Shown in pieces: positions 8,352-17,008 of a DNA stretch of 64,000 nucleotides. This stretch comes from Arthrobacter sp. M4 (GTDB lineage: Bacteria; Actinomycetota; Actinomycetes; Actinomycetales; Micrococcaceae), in assembly GCF_020251205.1 (NCBI RefSeq), contig NZ_JAIWYX010000001.1, positions 124,001 to 188,000 on the forward strand, given 5' to 3'. Made by a program: the position numbers and the translations under genes. The notes below the pieces were generated by a model, which was not told the DNA's origin, ran no database searches, and saw only the letters and a program-made list of their open reading frames with translations. Each line of letters opens with the position of its first letter. The stretch's first letter is position 1.

Positions 8352-9278
8352 GTGTCTACACCTGATGTAAGCAACGGAGCCGGCTCGGCCGCCAACACGG
8401 TCACGGGCAGCAGCCGCGTGAAGCGGGGCATGGCTGAGATGCTCAAGGGCGGCGTCATCATGGACGTCGTCAACGTTGAACAAGCCCGCATTGCCGAGGA
8501 CGCCGGTGCGGTTGCAGTGATGGCTTTGGAGCGCGTGCCAGCGGATATCCGCGCCCAGGGCGGGGTGTCCCGCATGTCCGACCCTGACATGATTGATTCG
8601 ATCATTTCAGCCGTGTCCATCCCGGTGATGGCCAAAGCCCGCATCGGCCACTTTGTCGAGGCGCAGGTCCTGCAGTCCCTCGGCGTCGACTACATCGACG
8701 AGTCCGAGGTCCTGACCCCGGCCGACTACACCAACCACATCGACAAGTGGAACTTCACCGTTCCCTTCGTCTGCGGTGCCACCAACTTGGGCGAGGCGCT
8801 GCGCCGGATCAACGAGGGCGCGGCGATGATCCGCTCCAAGGGCGAGGCCGGCACGGGCGACGTTTCCAACGCCACCACACACATGCGGCAGATCCGTGCG
8901 GAGATCAAGAAGCTGACCTCCATGCCGGAGGACGAGCTGTACGTCGCGGCGAAGGAGCTGCAGGCCCCGTACGAGCTGGTCAAGGAAGTTGCCCAGACCG
9001 GCAAGCTCCCGGTAGTGCTCTTCACCGCGGGCGGCATCGCTACCCCGGCCGACGCTGCCATGATGATGCAGCTGGGCGCAGACGGCGTGTTCGTCGGCTC
9101 GGGCATCTTCAAGTCCGGAAACCCGGCCCAGCGTGCGGCCGCCGTCGTGAAGGCCACCACGTTCTTCGATGACCCGGACATGATCGCCAAGGTCTCCCGC
9201 GGCCTGGGCGAAGCCATGGTCGGCATCAACGTCGACGAGATCCCGCAGCCGCACCGCCTCGCAGAACGCGGCTGGTAG
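8352..9278 (+). CDS. pdxS: Pyridoxal 5'-phosphate synthase subunit PdxS
   Basis: The synthase subunit of the DXP-independent vitamin B6 pathway makes PLP from ribose 5-phosphate, glyceraldehyde 3-phosphate and ammonia. The GTG at 8352 (AGGGG five bases upstream) gives a normal 308-residue protein; longer readings add an unconserved N-terminus. Family hallmarks are [37 protein letters not shown], the catalytic Lys in [12 protein letters not shown], the second Lys in [13 protein letters not shown], and [20 protein letters not shown]. It forms a dodecamer that is fed ammonia by PdxT, whose gene is about 5.6 kb away at 14869 rather than adjacent. Confidence 0.96.
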   Translation: MSTPDVSNGAGSAANTVTGSSRVKRGMAEMLKGGVIMDVVNVEQARIAEDAGAVAVMALERVPADIRAQGGVSRMSDPDMIDSIISAVSIPVMAKARIGHFVEAQVLQSLGVDYIDESEVLTPADYTNHIDKWNFTVPFVCGATNLGEALRRINEGAAMIRSKGEAGTGDVSNATTHMRQIRAEIKKLTSMPEDELYVAAKELQAPYELVKEVAQTGKLPVVLFTAGGIATPADAAMMMQLGADGVFVGSGIFKSGNPAQRAAAVVKATTFFDDPDMIAKVSRGLGEAMVGINVDEIPQPHRLAERGW

Positions 9279-9301
9279 CGAGCGCGCACATCAAGTGCAC
9301 T

Positions 9302-9339
9302 ACGGCGGCCGGTCACCCCAACAGGTGGCCGGCCGCCGT
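9302..9339. terminator. Bidirectional terminator between pdxS and the M3 peptidase gene
   Basis: A stem of about 16 bp (ACGGCGGCCGGTCACC paired with GGTGGCCGGCCGCCGT, one G-T wobble) encloses the loop CCAACA between two convergent genes. There is no long T-tract on either side, but stem strength and position make it a likely shared terminator. Confidence 0.75.
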
Positions 9340-9354
9340 CGTACTGTCCGGCAG

Positions 9355-11367
9355 TCAGCCGAGGCCGCGGCGTTTCAGTAGTGGCCCGATGTCGGCGTCG
9401 CGGCCACGGAAGGCCCGGAAGGACTCCAAGGGGTCCCTGCTGTTTCCCCGCGACAATAGTTCTTTGCGGAAGAAATCCCCGTTAGCACGACTTAGGCCGC
9501 CTTGCTCTTTGAACCACTCCACGGTGTCGGCGTCCAGAACTTCGCTCCAAATGTAGGAGTAGTAGCCCGCAGCGTATCCAGTGCCGGCAAAAATGTGTTG
9601 GAAGTAGCCTGTCCGGTAACGAGGCGGAATCAGGGGATGGGCCACGCCGGCGTCCGCCAACGCTTTGGCCTCAAATTCGACGGCGTCGGCCGGCGCGGAG
9701 TCGACGTCCAGTACGTGCCACGCAAGGTCCAGCAGGGCTGCGCCCAGATACTCCGTTGTAGCGAAACCCTCGCCCCATAGCCTTGACTCTTCCAGTCGAT
9801 CGACAAGCTCCTGCGGAAGCCGCTCGCCCGTTGCGTGGTGCCGGGCGTAGTTGTTCAGGATCTCCGGCCAGAACATCCACATTTCATTGACCTGGGAAGG
9901 ATATTCGACGAAGTCCCTAGGGACGGATGTTCCCGAGAATCTGGGAAAAGTGACATCTGACAGGAGACCGTGCAGGGCATGGCCGAATTCATGAAAGGCC
10001 GTTCTTACCTCATCCAATGTCAGGAGTGTCGGCTCCCCAAGCGGCGGCTTCGAGATATTGAGGTTATTGACCACAACGGCACGCGTCCCCAGCAACCTCG
10101 ACTGGTGGACCAGGGAATTCATCCATGCACCGCCGCGTTTGGACTCGCGGGCATAGTAGTCGCCTAGGAATAGACCCATCTCGTTGCCGTCTGCGTCCCT
10201 GACCTCCCACACGCGGACATCGGGATGGTAGCCCTGCAGCTCGTTCCGTTCAGTGAACGTGACCCCATAGAGGGCAGTCGCCGCATGGAAGACTCCGTCC
10301 TTGAGGACCCGATCGAGCTCAAAGTACTGGCGGAGTTCCTGTTCATCAACGGAGTAACGGTCCCGCTTGACCTGTGCCGAGTAATAAGCCCAGTCCCAGG
10401 CTTCCACTTGGAATCCTGCCGACTCTGCGAGTACTTCGGCCTCGTTGTCAGCGTTTCGTATTGCCGCTGTGGCCAGGCTGCCCAGCATTTCCTGCACCGC
10501 GGCGACATCCGGGGCCGTCTGCCTGTCGACGGATAACTCCGCGTAACTGCCGAACCCAAGCAGCGCAGCTTTCTCTGCGCGTAGCCGGGCCATGGACTTT
10601 GCGAGGCTCAAAACGTCCAGGCTGCCCCCGTCGCTTCCGCGTCCTGTAGAGGCCTCGAACAGTCGACGCCGTACTTCCCGATTTTCCAACGTTGCCAGGG
10701 CAGGCTGGCTGCTGGGCAGGATGAGCGTCAGCAGGAACTTGCCATCGTGCCCCGCCTCGTGGGCAGCTTGTGCCGCCACAGCAATTTCGTCTTCGCTGAG
10801 GCCGTTGAGTTTCTCAACATGGTCCAGGAGTAAGCCGGAGTCCTTCATGGCGTGTTTGACCCGTTGCCCGAATTCTGTGCCGAGGGAAGCCAACTCCGCG
10901 TTCACTGCCCGCAACCGTTCCTGCTGCTCGTTGTCCAACTGCACGCCTGACTGGCGAAACTCCTTAAGGTACTCCTCCACAAGCCGAACGGCGTCAGCGG
11001 GCAGTCCGGAGGTATCAATCGCCGCGAAGCGCTCAAACAGGGCCCTGTTCATATAGACGGCATCGTCATGGGCCGCAAAGCGTGGGGACAACTCGGTTTC
11101 AAGGGCCCGGATGCCATCTGTCGCGTGGGAAGAGACCAAGGTGAAAAAGGAGGCGGTAGCCCGGTCCAGCAGTCGGCCCGAACTTTCCATGGCGACAGCC
11201 GTATTGTCGAAAGTGGCCGGTTCCGGGTTGCCCACTATGGCCTGAATCTCCGCAAGATGGTCCGCCAGGCCCTTCTCGATAGCGTCCTTGTAATGGGATT
11301 CCTCGATGGCCGCGAAGGGCGGCAAGGCGAAGGGCAGGGGACTGGGGGTGAGTAGGGGGTTCGGCAT
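9355..11367 (-). CDS. M3 family zinc oligopeptidase (Dcp/OpdA-like)
   Basis: This 670-residue metallopeptidase carries the zinc-binding motif FHEFGHALH (HExxH) and the downstream M3 residues in the segment WMFWPEILNNYARH, with further conserved blocks GYYSYIWSEVLDADT and RYRTGYFQHIFAGTGYAAGY. These place it in the dipeptidyl carboxypeptidase / oligopeptidase A branch. There is no signal peptide, so it probably degrades short peptides in the cytosol. It is convergent with pdxS and divergent from the CapA-like gene. The ATG start at 11367 fits the family N-terminus (NPLLTPSPLPFALPPFAAIE), although the ribosome site is weak. Confidence 0.93.
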   Translation of the reverse strand: MPNPLLTPSPLPFALPPFAAIEESHYKDAIEKGLADHLAEIQAIVGNPEPATFDNTAVAMESSGRLLDRATASFFTLVSSHATDGIRALETELSPRFAAHDDAVYMNRALFERFAAIDTSGLPADAVRLVEEYLKEFRQSGVQLDNEQQERLRAVNAELASLGTEFGQRVKHAMKDSGLLLDHVEKLNGLSEDEIAVAAQAAHEAGHDGKFLLTLILPSSQPALATLENREVRRRLFEASTGRGSDGGSLDVLSLAKSMARLRAEKAALLGFGSYAELSVDRQTAPDVAAVQEMLGSLATAAIRNADNEAEVLAESAGFQVEAWDWAYYSAQVKRDRYSVDEQELRQYFELDRVLKDGVFHAATALYGVTFTERNELQGYHPDVRVWEVRDADGNEMGLFLGDYYARESKRGGAWMNSLVHQSRLLGTRAVVVNNLNISKPPLGEPTLLTLDEVRTAFHEFGHALHGLLSDVTFPRFSGTSVPRDFVEYPSQVNEMWMFWPEILNNYARHHATGERLPQELVDRLEESRLWGEGFATTEYLGAALLDLAWHVLDVDSAPADAVEFEAKALADAGVAHPLIPPRYRTGYFQHIFAGTGYAAGYYSYIWSEVLDADTVEWFKEQGGLSRANGDFFRKELLSRGNSRDPLESFRAFRGRDADIGPLLKRRGLG

Positions 11368-11476
11368 GGCACAACACTTTCATGGGCCCAACGGCATCTC
11401 AATGACCAGCAGCGGGGCGGCGAGTGCCCGTGTCCCTGAACCGCGATTGCGCGCCGGACGCCATAGGATTGCGATC

Positions 11477-12724
11477 ATGGGGCGCCAACTCACCAGATTC
11501 CTGTTTCGCACTGCAACTGCCTGCACGGCGGTGGCATTGGCGTTGGCGGCAACGTCATGCGGTGTCCTTGGCGGCCAAAATAACAACACAGGATCGCCTT
11601 CAGCTACACAGGCGACGGTGTCCGTTTCGCCGTCCCCAACTCCTACGCCCACTCCCACACCGACTCCGGGCGTCGGCCCTGCCTGCAAGACACTCCGCTG
11701 CACCTCGGTGCTCGTCACAGGCGACATGCTGGTGCATGCCCAACTGTGGCAGCAAGCCCGTGAGGATGCCGCTGCTGCAGGCCAGCCGGGATACAACTTC
11801 GTGCCGCTGCTCGAGGGACAGCGCCGCTACATCCAGCGCAGCGACTTAGCTATTTGCCATCAGGAGACGCCTGTCGCCGGACCTGCAGGACCGTTCTCTG
11901 CCTATCCCTCATTTAACGTCCCGCCACAAATCACCACAGCCTCCAAGAACCTTGGCTACAAAGCCTGCACAACGGCAAGCAACCACACCATCGACCGGGG
12001 CACAGAGGGCTTGGTGCGGACGTTGGACACCCTGGATGCAGCAGGGCTGCAGCACACGGGGTCATATCGAACAGAGGCCGATTCCCAGGGCATCCTCATG
12101 CTGAAGACGGATGCTGCCACGATCGCCGTGATCGCCGGCGCCTATGGATTGAATGGCCTGACCCCCGAATACCCGTGGCAGGTGGACATGCTGGACCCGG
12201 CTGTGATGATCCAGAAAGCCCGGAAAGCACGGTCCCTTGGAGCGGACATCGTATTGGGCGTCATGCACGCCGGTGACGAATATTCTTCAGAGGCCAACGC
12301 GCAGCAGACAGAAGTGGCGCATGCCTTGGTGGACAGCGGCCAGTTCACTATGGTTTACGGCCACCACACGCATTCCGTCCTGCCAATCGAAAACTACAAG
12401 GGCACGTGGATCGTCTACGGGTTGGGCAACGGAATCACGGAGCTTTCACCGTGGTACGTGGTCAACAACGAGGGCTTGCTGGTCCGTGCGCAGTTTAGCC
12501 AGGACGCCGCCGGCGGCTGGAAGGCCACCGACCTCGCGTGGGCGCCGTCACTCATCGTCCGTGGTCCCTACCGCTGGTGCTCGGTGGCCAGCGACAAACC
12601 CCAAGGGGTGTGTGCCTCACCCGCAGCGGACGCGGCAACCTATCAGCGCACCAAGAGCGTGGTGGAATCAATGGGTGCCGCCACCGCTGGGGCACACGAA
12701 CTCCTCATCACGCAGGAGAAATAA
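11477..12724 (+). CDS. CapA-family (PGA_cap) putative lipoprotein
   Basis: ATG at 11477 with AGGA eight bases upstream gives 415 residues. A signal sequence (RFLFRTATACTAVALALAAT) ends at a lipobox-like ATSC, so membrane anchoring by a lipid is likely. A Pro-Thr linker (PSPTPTPTPTPTPG) follows, then the metallophosphatase-like CapA domain with VTGDMLVH, TASNHTIDRG, VMHAGDEYS and YGHHTHSVLPIE. The family includes enzymes linked to poly-gamma-glutamate anchoring, but many members lie outside capsule operons. No other capsule gene is present here, so a surface phosphoesterase-type role is safer. Its stop is one base from the 3' end of gatD on the other strand. Confidence 0.85.
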   Translation: MGRQLTRFLFRTATACTAVALALAATSCGVLGGQNNNTGSPSATQATVSVSPSPTPTPTPTPTPGVGPACKTLRCTSVLVTGDMLVHAQLWQQAREDAAAAGQPGYNFVPLLEGQRRYIQRSDLAICHQETPVAGPAGPFSAYPSFNVPPQITTASKNLGYKACTTASNHTIDRGTEGLVRTLDTLDAAGLQHTGSYRTEADSQGILMLKTDAATIAVIAGAYGLNGLTPEYPWQVDMLDPAVMIQKARKARSLGADIVLGVMHAGDEYSSEANAQQTEVAHALVDSGQFTMVYGHHTHSVLPIENYKGTWIVYGLGNGITELSPWYVVNNEGLLVRAQFSQDAAGGWKATDLAWAPSLIVRGPYRWCSVASDKPQGVCASPAADAATYQRTKSVVESMGAATAGAHELLITQEK

Positions 12725-12725
12725 C

Positions 12726-13466
12726 CTAACGGGGTCGGCGGGCTGCGTGGGTACGCGCCAGGTCCGTGAACGTGTCGTCAGGGCTCCCCGGCGTAAAGCT
12801 TCCGAACTTCCGCTCAGCTGCGGTGCGGATCAGGAAATCGGCGATTGCGGGGTTCTTTGGCAGCAGTGAACCGTGCAAGTAACTGGCCACCACGTTACGG
12901 TGGCGCGCACCTTCATGGCCGTCTTTGCTGTTATTGCCCGCGCCCTTGGTAACGGTGCCCAGGGGCTCGACGCCGGCCCCCAGCTTGGTCTGTCCACTGT
13001 GGTTCTCGTAGCCGAGGATCTCGCCAAACTCCGGGGAGTCCAGGCAGACGTTGCCAATGAGGCGCTCGTTGGTTCCATGCGTCTCAACATCCAGGATGCC
13101 GATGCCTGGAATTACGGCACCCGAGCTCGTCTTAAAAAACTTCCCAAACAATTGGTAGAGGCCGCAGATCACCAGCATCGGTGTGCCGTCTTCAGCCATG
13201 GTCCTGAGGGTCTCGCCCCGGGCCTGCAGGTCATCCTGGATCACCAGCTGCCCGCTGTCCTGGCCGCCACCGCCGAGGATGATGTCCACGTCATCGGGGA
13301 AGTCGTCACCCACGTTGTATTCCAATAGCTCCGGCGTATAGCCGTGCCACTTCAGGCGTTGCTGGAGCACCAAGGCATTGCCCCAGTCGCCGTAGATGTT
13401 CATCTCCCTGGGATAGAGCTGAAGGACCCGAATGGTGCCTTTGTTCGCCGCAGGCTGTTCGCTCAT
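12726..13466 (-). CDS. gatD: Lipid II isoglutaminyl synthase, glutaminase subunit GatD
   Basis: A class I glutamine amidotransferase of the CobB/CobQ-like type (246 aa). The nucleophile Cys is at about 101 in LVICGLYQLFG and the catalytic His lies in VASYLHGSLLPKNP (about 196). It supplies ammonia to MurT, which amidates the alpha-carboxylate of D-Glu in the lipid II stem peptide, a modification needed for efficient cross-linking. The start overlaps the murT stop in ATGA, and GGAGG sits seven bases before it, so the two subunits are translationally coupled. The residues YPREMNIYGDWGNALVL near the N-terminus are typical of the family. Confidence 0.93.
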   Translation of the reverse strand: MSEQPAANKGTIRVLQLYPREMNIYGDWGNALVLQQRLKWHGYTPELLEYNVGDDFPDDVDIILGGGGQDSGQLVIQDDLQARGETLRTMAEDGTPMLVICGLYQLFGKFFKTSSGAVIPGIGILDVETHGTNERLIGNVCLDSPEFGEILGYENHSGQTKLGAGVEPLGTVTKGAGNNSKDGHEGARHRNVVASYLHGSLLPKNPAIADFLIRTAAERKFGSFTPGSPDDTFTDLARTHAARRPR

Positions 13467-14776
13467 GAGACCACCTCCACGGCAGTAATTTTGGACAGTT
13501 CACGCCTGATGGCCAGCATGGCCGTGTACGTGCAGAAGATTCGTTTCGGCCGACCCGCGGAGGAGGCAATGAAGGCCGCCAGGGCATCGGGAATGTCCGT
13601 GTCCACTGAGCCGATTGGGACGTCGTCGTACTGCAGCCGAAGGGCCATGTCGTAGGCGCGGACACCAGTGACCACATCCACGCCGCCGTCCCTCAGCGAC
13701 TCGAAGTCAACGTCCCACAGCCAGGACATATCCCGCCCGTCGGCGTAGTTGTCATTGATGGCGATCATGGTGGCGTAGCCTTCCGCCGCGAACGACTTGA
13801 GGCCCAGCCGGAATCCACTGGGGTTTTTCACCAGGACAAGTTCAAGGGGTTTGCCGTCCACCACCAGGCTCTCACCGCGTCCGAACGCCGGAGCCACCTT
13901 GGACAGGGCGGCAATAAGCCGCTCGCCGCCGTCGGGCTTTGCGGTACGTCCGGAGGACGCGACGACGGAGCGCGCAAGGGCCAGCGCGGCAGCGGCGTTG
14001 AAGATGTTGTAAACGCCGCGCAAGGTCATCCCGGTGGTGACGGTCCCGCCGTCGAACTCAAAGTCCGCGTCGTCAGGCCCCACGCGGCGGAGGACGACGT
14101 CGGCAGCCGGCAACGGCTCAGTCGTTGCCTTGGCGCCTGTCGGGTGGGGAGACGAGGCGGTTGCCCGCATGTCGTCGTCGTTCGGGAACGTGCTGCGTAG
14201 CGATTCGTCCAAGCCAAAGTAGACGACTTTTGGTCCGGAAACAGTGGTGGCGATGCGCGCAACGCGCGGATCTTCACGGTTCAGAACCACTGTGCCGGTG
14301 GTCTTTTCGGCGATCTTCTGCAGCAGCGTGGCGGTCTTGTCGATTTCGCCGAAACGGTCCAGCTGGTCCCGCAACACGTTAAGCAACAGGCAGAAGCGCG
14401 GCGCCACGCGATTAACGAAGTGCACGGCGTGGGCCTCGTCCAGCTCCAGGACGGCGATGTCCGCATCCAGCTTGCCGCCCAGGTCCACCTCGCCCAGCAG
14501 GGCAGCGGCCACACCGCGTGTGAAATTGCTTCCTGTGCGATTGGTGAAAACCTTCAGCCCCTGGCTTTCAAGCAGTTCCACCACCATTTTGGTTGTGGTC
14601 GTTTTGCCGTTAGTTCCACTGACGACTGCAACACCTAGAGGCACCGTGGCCAGCGTGCGCTCCATAAAACGGGGGTCGATCTTCTCCACCACCAGGCCGG
14701 GCAGGGCTGAGCCGCCACCCCGGAGCCTGGACAGTGCACGGACCAGTTTGCCGAGCGGCACGCTGAGGGAAAACAT
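13463..14776 (-). CDS. murT: Lipid II isoglutaminyl synthase, Mur ligase subunit MurT
   Basis: Mur-ligase-like ATPase of 437 residues with the P-loop VVSGTNGKTTTTK (about 51-63) and LELDEAHAVHFVNRVAPR further on. The C-terminal DUF1727 region contains VKNPSGFRLGLKSF and AINDNYADGRDMSWLWDVDF. It activates D-Glu in lipid II and uses ammonia from GatD. I chose the ATG at 14776 over the GTG at 14830: a -10 element (TATATT) lies seven bases before it, suggesting a leaderless transcript, and the upstream extension looks non-conserved. The central Cys-x2-Cys zinc ribbon reported in firmicute MurT proteins is absent: the equivalent segment (about residues 200-235) has no cysteine. Confidence 0.92.
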   Translation of the reverse strand: MFSLSVPLGKLVRALSRLRGGGSALPGLVVEKIDPRFMERTLATVPLGVAVVSGTNGKTTTTKMVVELLESQGLKVFTNRTGSNFTRGVAAALLGEVDLGGKLDADIAVLELDEAHAVHFVNRVAPRFCLLLNVLRDQLDRFGEIDKTATLLQKIAEKTTGTVVLNREDPRVARIATTVSGPKVVYFGLDESLRSTFPNDDDMRATASSPHPTGAKATTEPLPAADVVLRRVGPDDADFEFDGGTVTTGMTLRGVYNIFNAAAALALARSVVASSGRTAKPDGGERLIAALSKVAPAFGRGESLVVDGKPLELVLVKNPSGFRLGLKSFAAEGYATMIAINDNYADGRDMSWLWDVDFESLRDGGVDVVTGVRAYDMALRLQYDDVPIGSVDTDIPDALAAFIASSAGRPKRIFCTYTAMLAIRRELSKITAVEVVS

Positions 14777-14783
14777 GCTTCGT

Positions 14784-14800
14784 AATATATCCCAATTGGG
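14784..14800 (-). promoter_or_regulatory. murT promoter -10 with adjoining palindrome
   Basis: On the minus strand TATATT (14789-14784) ends seven bases before the murT ATG, with no ribosome site between, as expected for leaderless initiation. Immediately upstream is the perfect palindrome CCCAATTGGG (14791-14800), where a regulator could bind. No good -35 is visible. Confidence 0.5.
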
Positions 14801-14856
14801 GCATGCAACCTTGATGTTGTGCCAGCACACGGCGTGGGCTCAACGCCCGTAAGCAC

Positions 14857-14862
14857 TATGAT
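14857..14862 (+). promoter_or_regulatory. pdxT promoter -10, leaderless
   Basis: TATGAT ends six bases before the pdxT ATG, and the six bases between (TGTCCA) hold no ribosome site. Transcription would begin at or next to the start codon. Confidence 0.55.
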
Positions 14863-14868
14863 TGTCCA

Positions 14869-15570
14869 ATGACCAACCCCATTTCCGAAGCTTCGTCGCG
14901 CATTGGCGCGGGTCTTCGCATCGGCGTCCTGGCACTCCAGGGAGACTTCCGCGAGCACCTCCATGCCGTGGAGGCCGCTGGCGCCACCGGCGTGGGGGTG
15001 CGGCGTCCTTCCGAATTGGACGATGTTGACGGACTCATCATCCCCGGCGGCGAGTCCACAGCCATCGACAAGCTTGCCCGGGCCTTCGAACTGGCTGAGC
15101 CGATCAAGAAGCGCATTGACTCAGGGCTGCCCGTTTATGGATCGTGCGCCGGCATGATCCTGCTGGCCAACGAAATCGCCGACCCCGCAACCGACCTCGC
15201 CGGCAATCCGCAGCAGACCTTCGGCGGCTTGGACATGACCGTGCGGCGCAATGCATTCGGACGGCAGCGCGAATCCTTCGAAACAGACCTGGATTTCAAG
15301 GGGCTCGAGTTTAGTGCCGGTGAATCCGGCGTGGCGCCCGTGCACGCGGTGTTCATCCGCGGTCCCTGGGTTGAGCGCGTTGGCCCAGGGGTCGAGGTGC
15401 TGGCGCAGGTGGATCCGCAGCATGTCAGCCAACCGGAAGCTTTGCACGGGGTCGCTAGAATTGTTGCAGTGCGCTCCGGCCGCCTGCTGGCCACCTCCTT
15501 CCACCCGGAAGTGACGGGAGAGAAGCGCGTGCATGAACTTTTCATTCGAATGATCAGAGGAGAAGCGTAA
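14869..15570 (+). CDS. pdxT: Pyridoxal 5'-phosphate synthase glutaminase subunit PdxT
   Basis: Class I glutaminase of 233 residues that hydrolyses glutamine and passes ammonia to PdxS. The hallmarks are [20 protein letters not shown], the nucleophile Cys93 in [11 protein letters not shown], and the His212/Glu214 pair in [10 protein letters not shown]. The ATG has no ribosome site, and a -10 element lies six bases upstream, so a leaderless message is likely. The gene is divergent from murT and three bases upstream of yebC. In contrast to many bacteria it is not next to pdxS. Confidence 0.95.
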   Translation: MTNPISEASSRIGAGLRIGVLALQGDFREHLHAVEAAGATGVGVRRPSELDDVDGLIIPGGESTAIDKLARAFELAEPIKKRIDSGLPVYGSCAGMILLANEIADPATDLAGNPQQTFGGLDMTVRRNAFGRQRESFETDLDFKGLEFSAGESGVAPVHAVFIRGPWVERVGPGVEVLAQVDPQHVSQPEALHGVARIVAVRSGRLLATSFHPEVTGEKRVHELFIRMIRGEA

Positions 15571-15573
15571 AGC

Positions 15574-16329
15574 ATGTCAGGCCACTCCAAATGGGCAACG
15601 ACCAAGCACAAGAAAGCCGTCATTGACGCCAAACGTGCAAAGTCGTTCGCCAAACTGATCAAGAACATTGAAGTCGCTGCCCGCATGGGTGGCCCGGATC
15701 TCGCCGGCAACCCCGCCCTGGAGCTTGCGGTTACCAAGGCAAAGAAGACTTCCGTTCCCAACGACAACATCGACCGCGCCATCAAGCGCGGCGCGGGCCT
15801 CACTGGCGAGTCCGTGGACTACACGGAGATCACCTATGAAGCACGTGGTCCCCAGGGCTCCGCGCTGCTCATCGAGTGCCTCACGGACAACAAGAACCGC
15901 GCGGCATCCGAGGTGCGGCTGGCAATTTCCCGCAACGGCGGCACCATTGCCGACCCGGGCTCTGTGAGCTACCTCTTCACCCGGAAAGGCGTTGTCAACC
16001 TCCCGAAGAACGGCCTCAGCGAAGACGATGTCCTGATGGCCGTGCTTGAAGCTGGCGCGGAAGAAGTCAAGGACGACGGCGACAACTGGCAGATCCTGTC
16101 CGAGCCTGGCGACCTGCAGGCCATTCGTGACGCGCTTAACGATGCCAGCATTGAATACGACACGGATGAGGCGGAGTTTGTCCCGTCCATGGAAGTCCAG
16201 CTGGACGTCGACGCTGCCAAGAAGTTCCTCAAGCTGGTGGACGCACTTGAAGACCTGGACGATGTCCAGAACGTCTACACCAATGCCGACATGACCGAGG
16301 AAGTCCAGGCAGCACTGGAAGCCGAGTAG
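15574..16329 (+). CDS. yebC: YebC/PmpR family protein
   Basis: This 251-residue protein carries the family signature at the N-terminus ([20 protein letters not shown]) and the block [11 protein letters not shown]. It also has [20 protein letters not shown] and an acidic C-terminal half. Family members are described as DNA-binding regulators and, more recently, as translation factors that relieve ribosome stalling at proline-rich sequences. Which role applies here cannot be told. The gene follows pdxT by three bases and precedes ruvC, an arrangement widespread in actinobacteria. Confidence 0.94.
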   Translation: MSGHSKWATTKHKKAVIDAKRAKSFAKLIKNIEVAARMGGPDLAGNPALELAVTKAKKTSVPNDNIDRAIKRGAGLTGESVDYTEITYEARGPQGSALLIECLTDNKNRAASEVRLAISRNGGTIADPGSVSYLFTRKGVVNLPKNGLSEDDVLMAVLEAGAEEVKDDGDNWQILSEPGDLQAIRDALNDASIEYDTDEAEFVPSMEVQLDVDAAKKFLKLVDALEDLDDVQNVYTNADMTEEVQAALEAE

Positions 16330-16359
16330 CACCTTGGCCATAGCATTGGAGGCCCGGAA

Positions 16360-16938
16360 TTGACTCTCCGAGTTTTGGGAGTTGATCCGGGCCTCACTCG
16401 GTGCGGCATTGGGGTGGTCGACGTTGAACGCAACCGACGCGCCACCATGGTTGCGGTTGGTGTCGTGGGAACGGCTCCCGACGAAGCACTGGACAGGCGA
16501 CTCTTAGTTATCGCCAATTCAATCGATGAGTGGCTGGACACCTACGCGCCGGACGTGATCGCTGTAGAGCGGGTGTTTTCCCAGCTCAACGTGAGCACCG
16601 TTATGGGCGTCGCCCAGGCCTCCGGGGTTGTCATTGCGGCGGCCGCGAGGCGCGGTATCCCGGTGGCGCTGCACACGCCGTCGGAAGTCAAGGCGGCCGT
16701 CACCGGCAGCGGCTCGGCCAATAAGGACGCCGTCACCAAATTGATTACCAAGATCCTCCGCCTGGACTCACCGCCAAAGCCGGCAGACGCTGCCGATGCC
16801 CTGGCGTTGGCGGTCACTCATGCCTGGCGCGCCGGCAGCGGTGCTGTGGTGACGACGACGGCGCCCGGCAGCAACGCGATGACCCCTGCTCAGCGGGCTT
16901 GGGCAGAAGCTGAGGCAAAGGCGCGCCGCACGCGCTGA
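16360..16938 (+). CDS. ruvC: Crossover junction endodeoxyribonuclease RuvC
   Basis: Holliday-junction resolvase of 192 residues. The start is TTG at 16360 with GGAGG seven bases upstream; it puts the first catalytic Asp at position 9 in [12 protein letters not shown], as expected. Other acidic residues are seen in [10 protein letters not shown] and in [12 protein letters not shown]. The C-terminal tail after about 165 ([20 protein letters not shown]) is an extension common in actinobacteria. It nicks the junctions that RuvAB migrates. The ruvA gene follows after 70 bases that hold a LexA-like dyad. Confidence 0.95.
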   Translation: MTLRVLGVDPGLTRCGIGVVDVERNRRATMVAVGVVGTAPDEALDRRLLVIANSIDEWLDTYAPDVIAVERVFSQLNVSTVMGVAQASGVVIAAAARRGIPVALHTPSEVKAAVTGSGSANKDAVTKLITKILRLDSPPKPADAADALALAVTHAWRAGSGAVVTTTAPGSNAMTPAQRAWAEAEAKARRTR

Positions 16939-16963
16939 TTGTCGGCGGTGGTTGCTAGGGTAT

Positions 16964-16979
16964 TCGTAGATATGTTCGA
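16964..16979. promoter_or_regulatory. Degenerate LexA-like box before ruvA
   Basis: TCGTAG-ATAT-GTTCGA has a perfect right half (GTTCGA) and four of six matches in the left half against TCGAAC-N4-GTTCGA. It sits 29 bases before the ruvA start, where an AT-rich stretch could hold a -10. The ruv genes are SOS-controlled in many bacteria, which supports the reading, but a single imperfect dyad is weak evidence. Confidence 0.4.
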
Positions 16980-17008
16980 CCTGCGAGTAGAGATTCAGGA
17001 GCCTGGAC

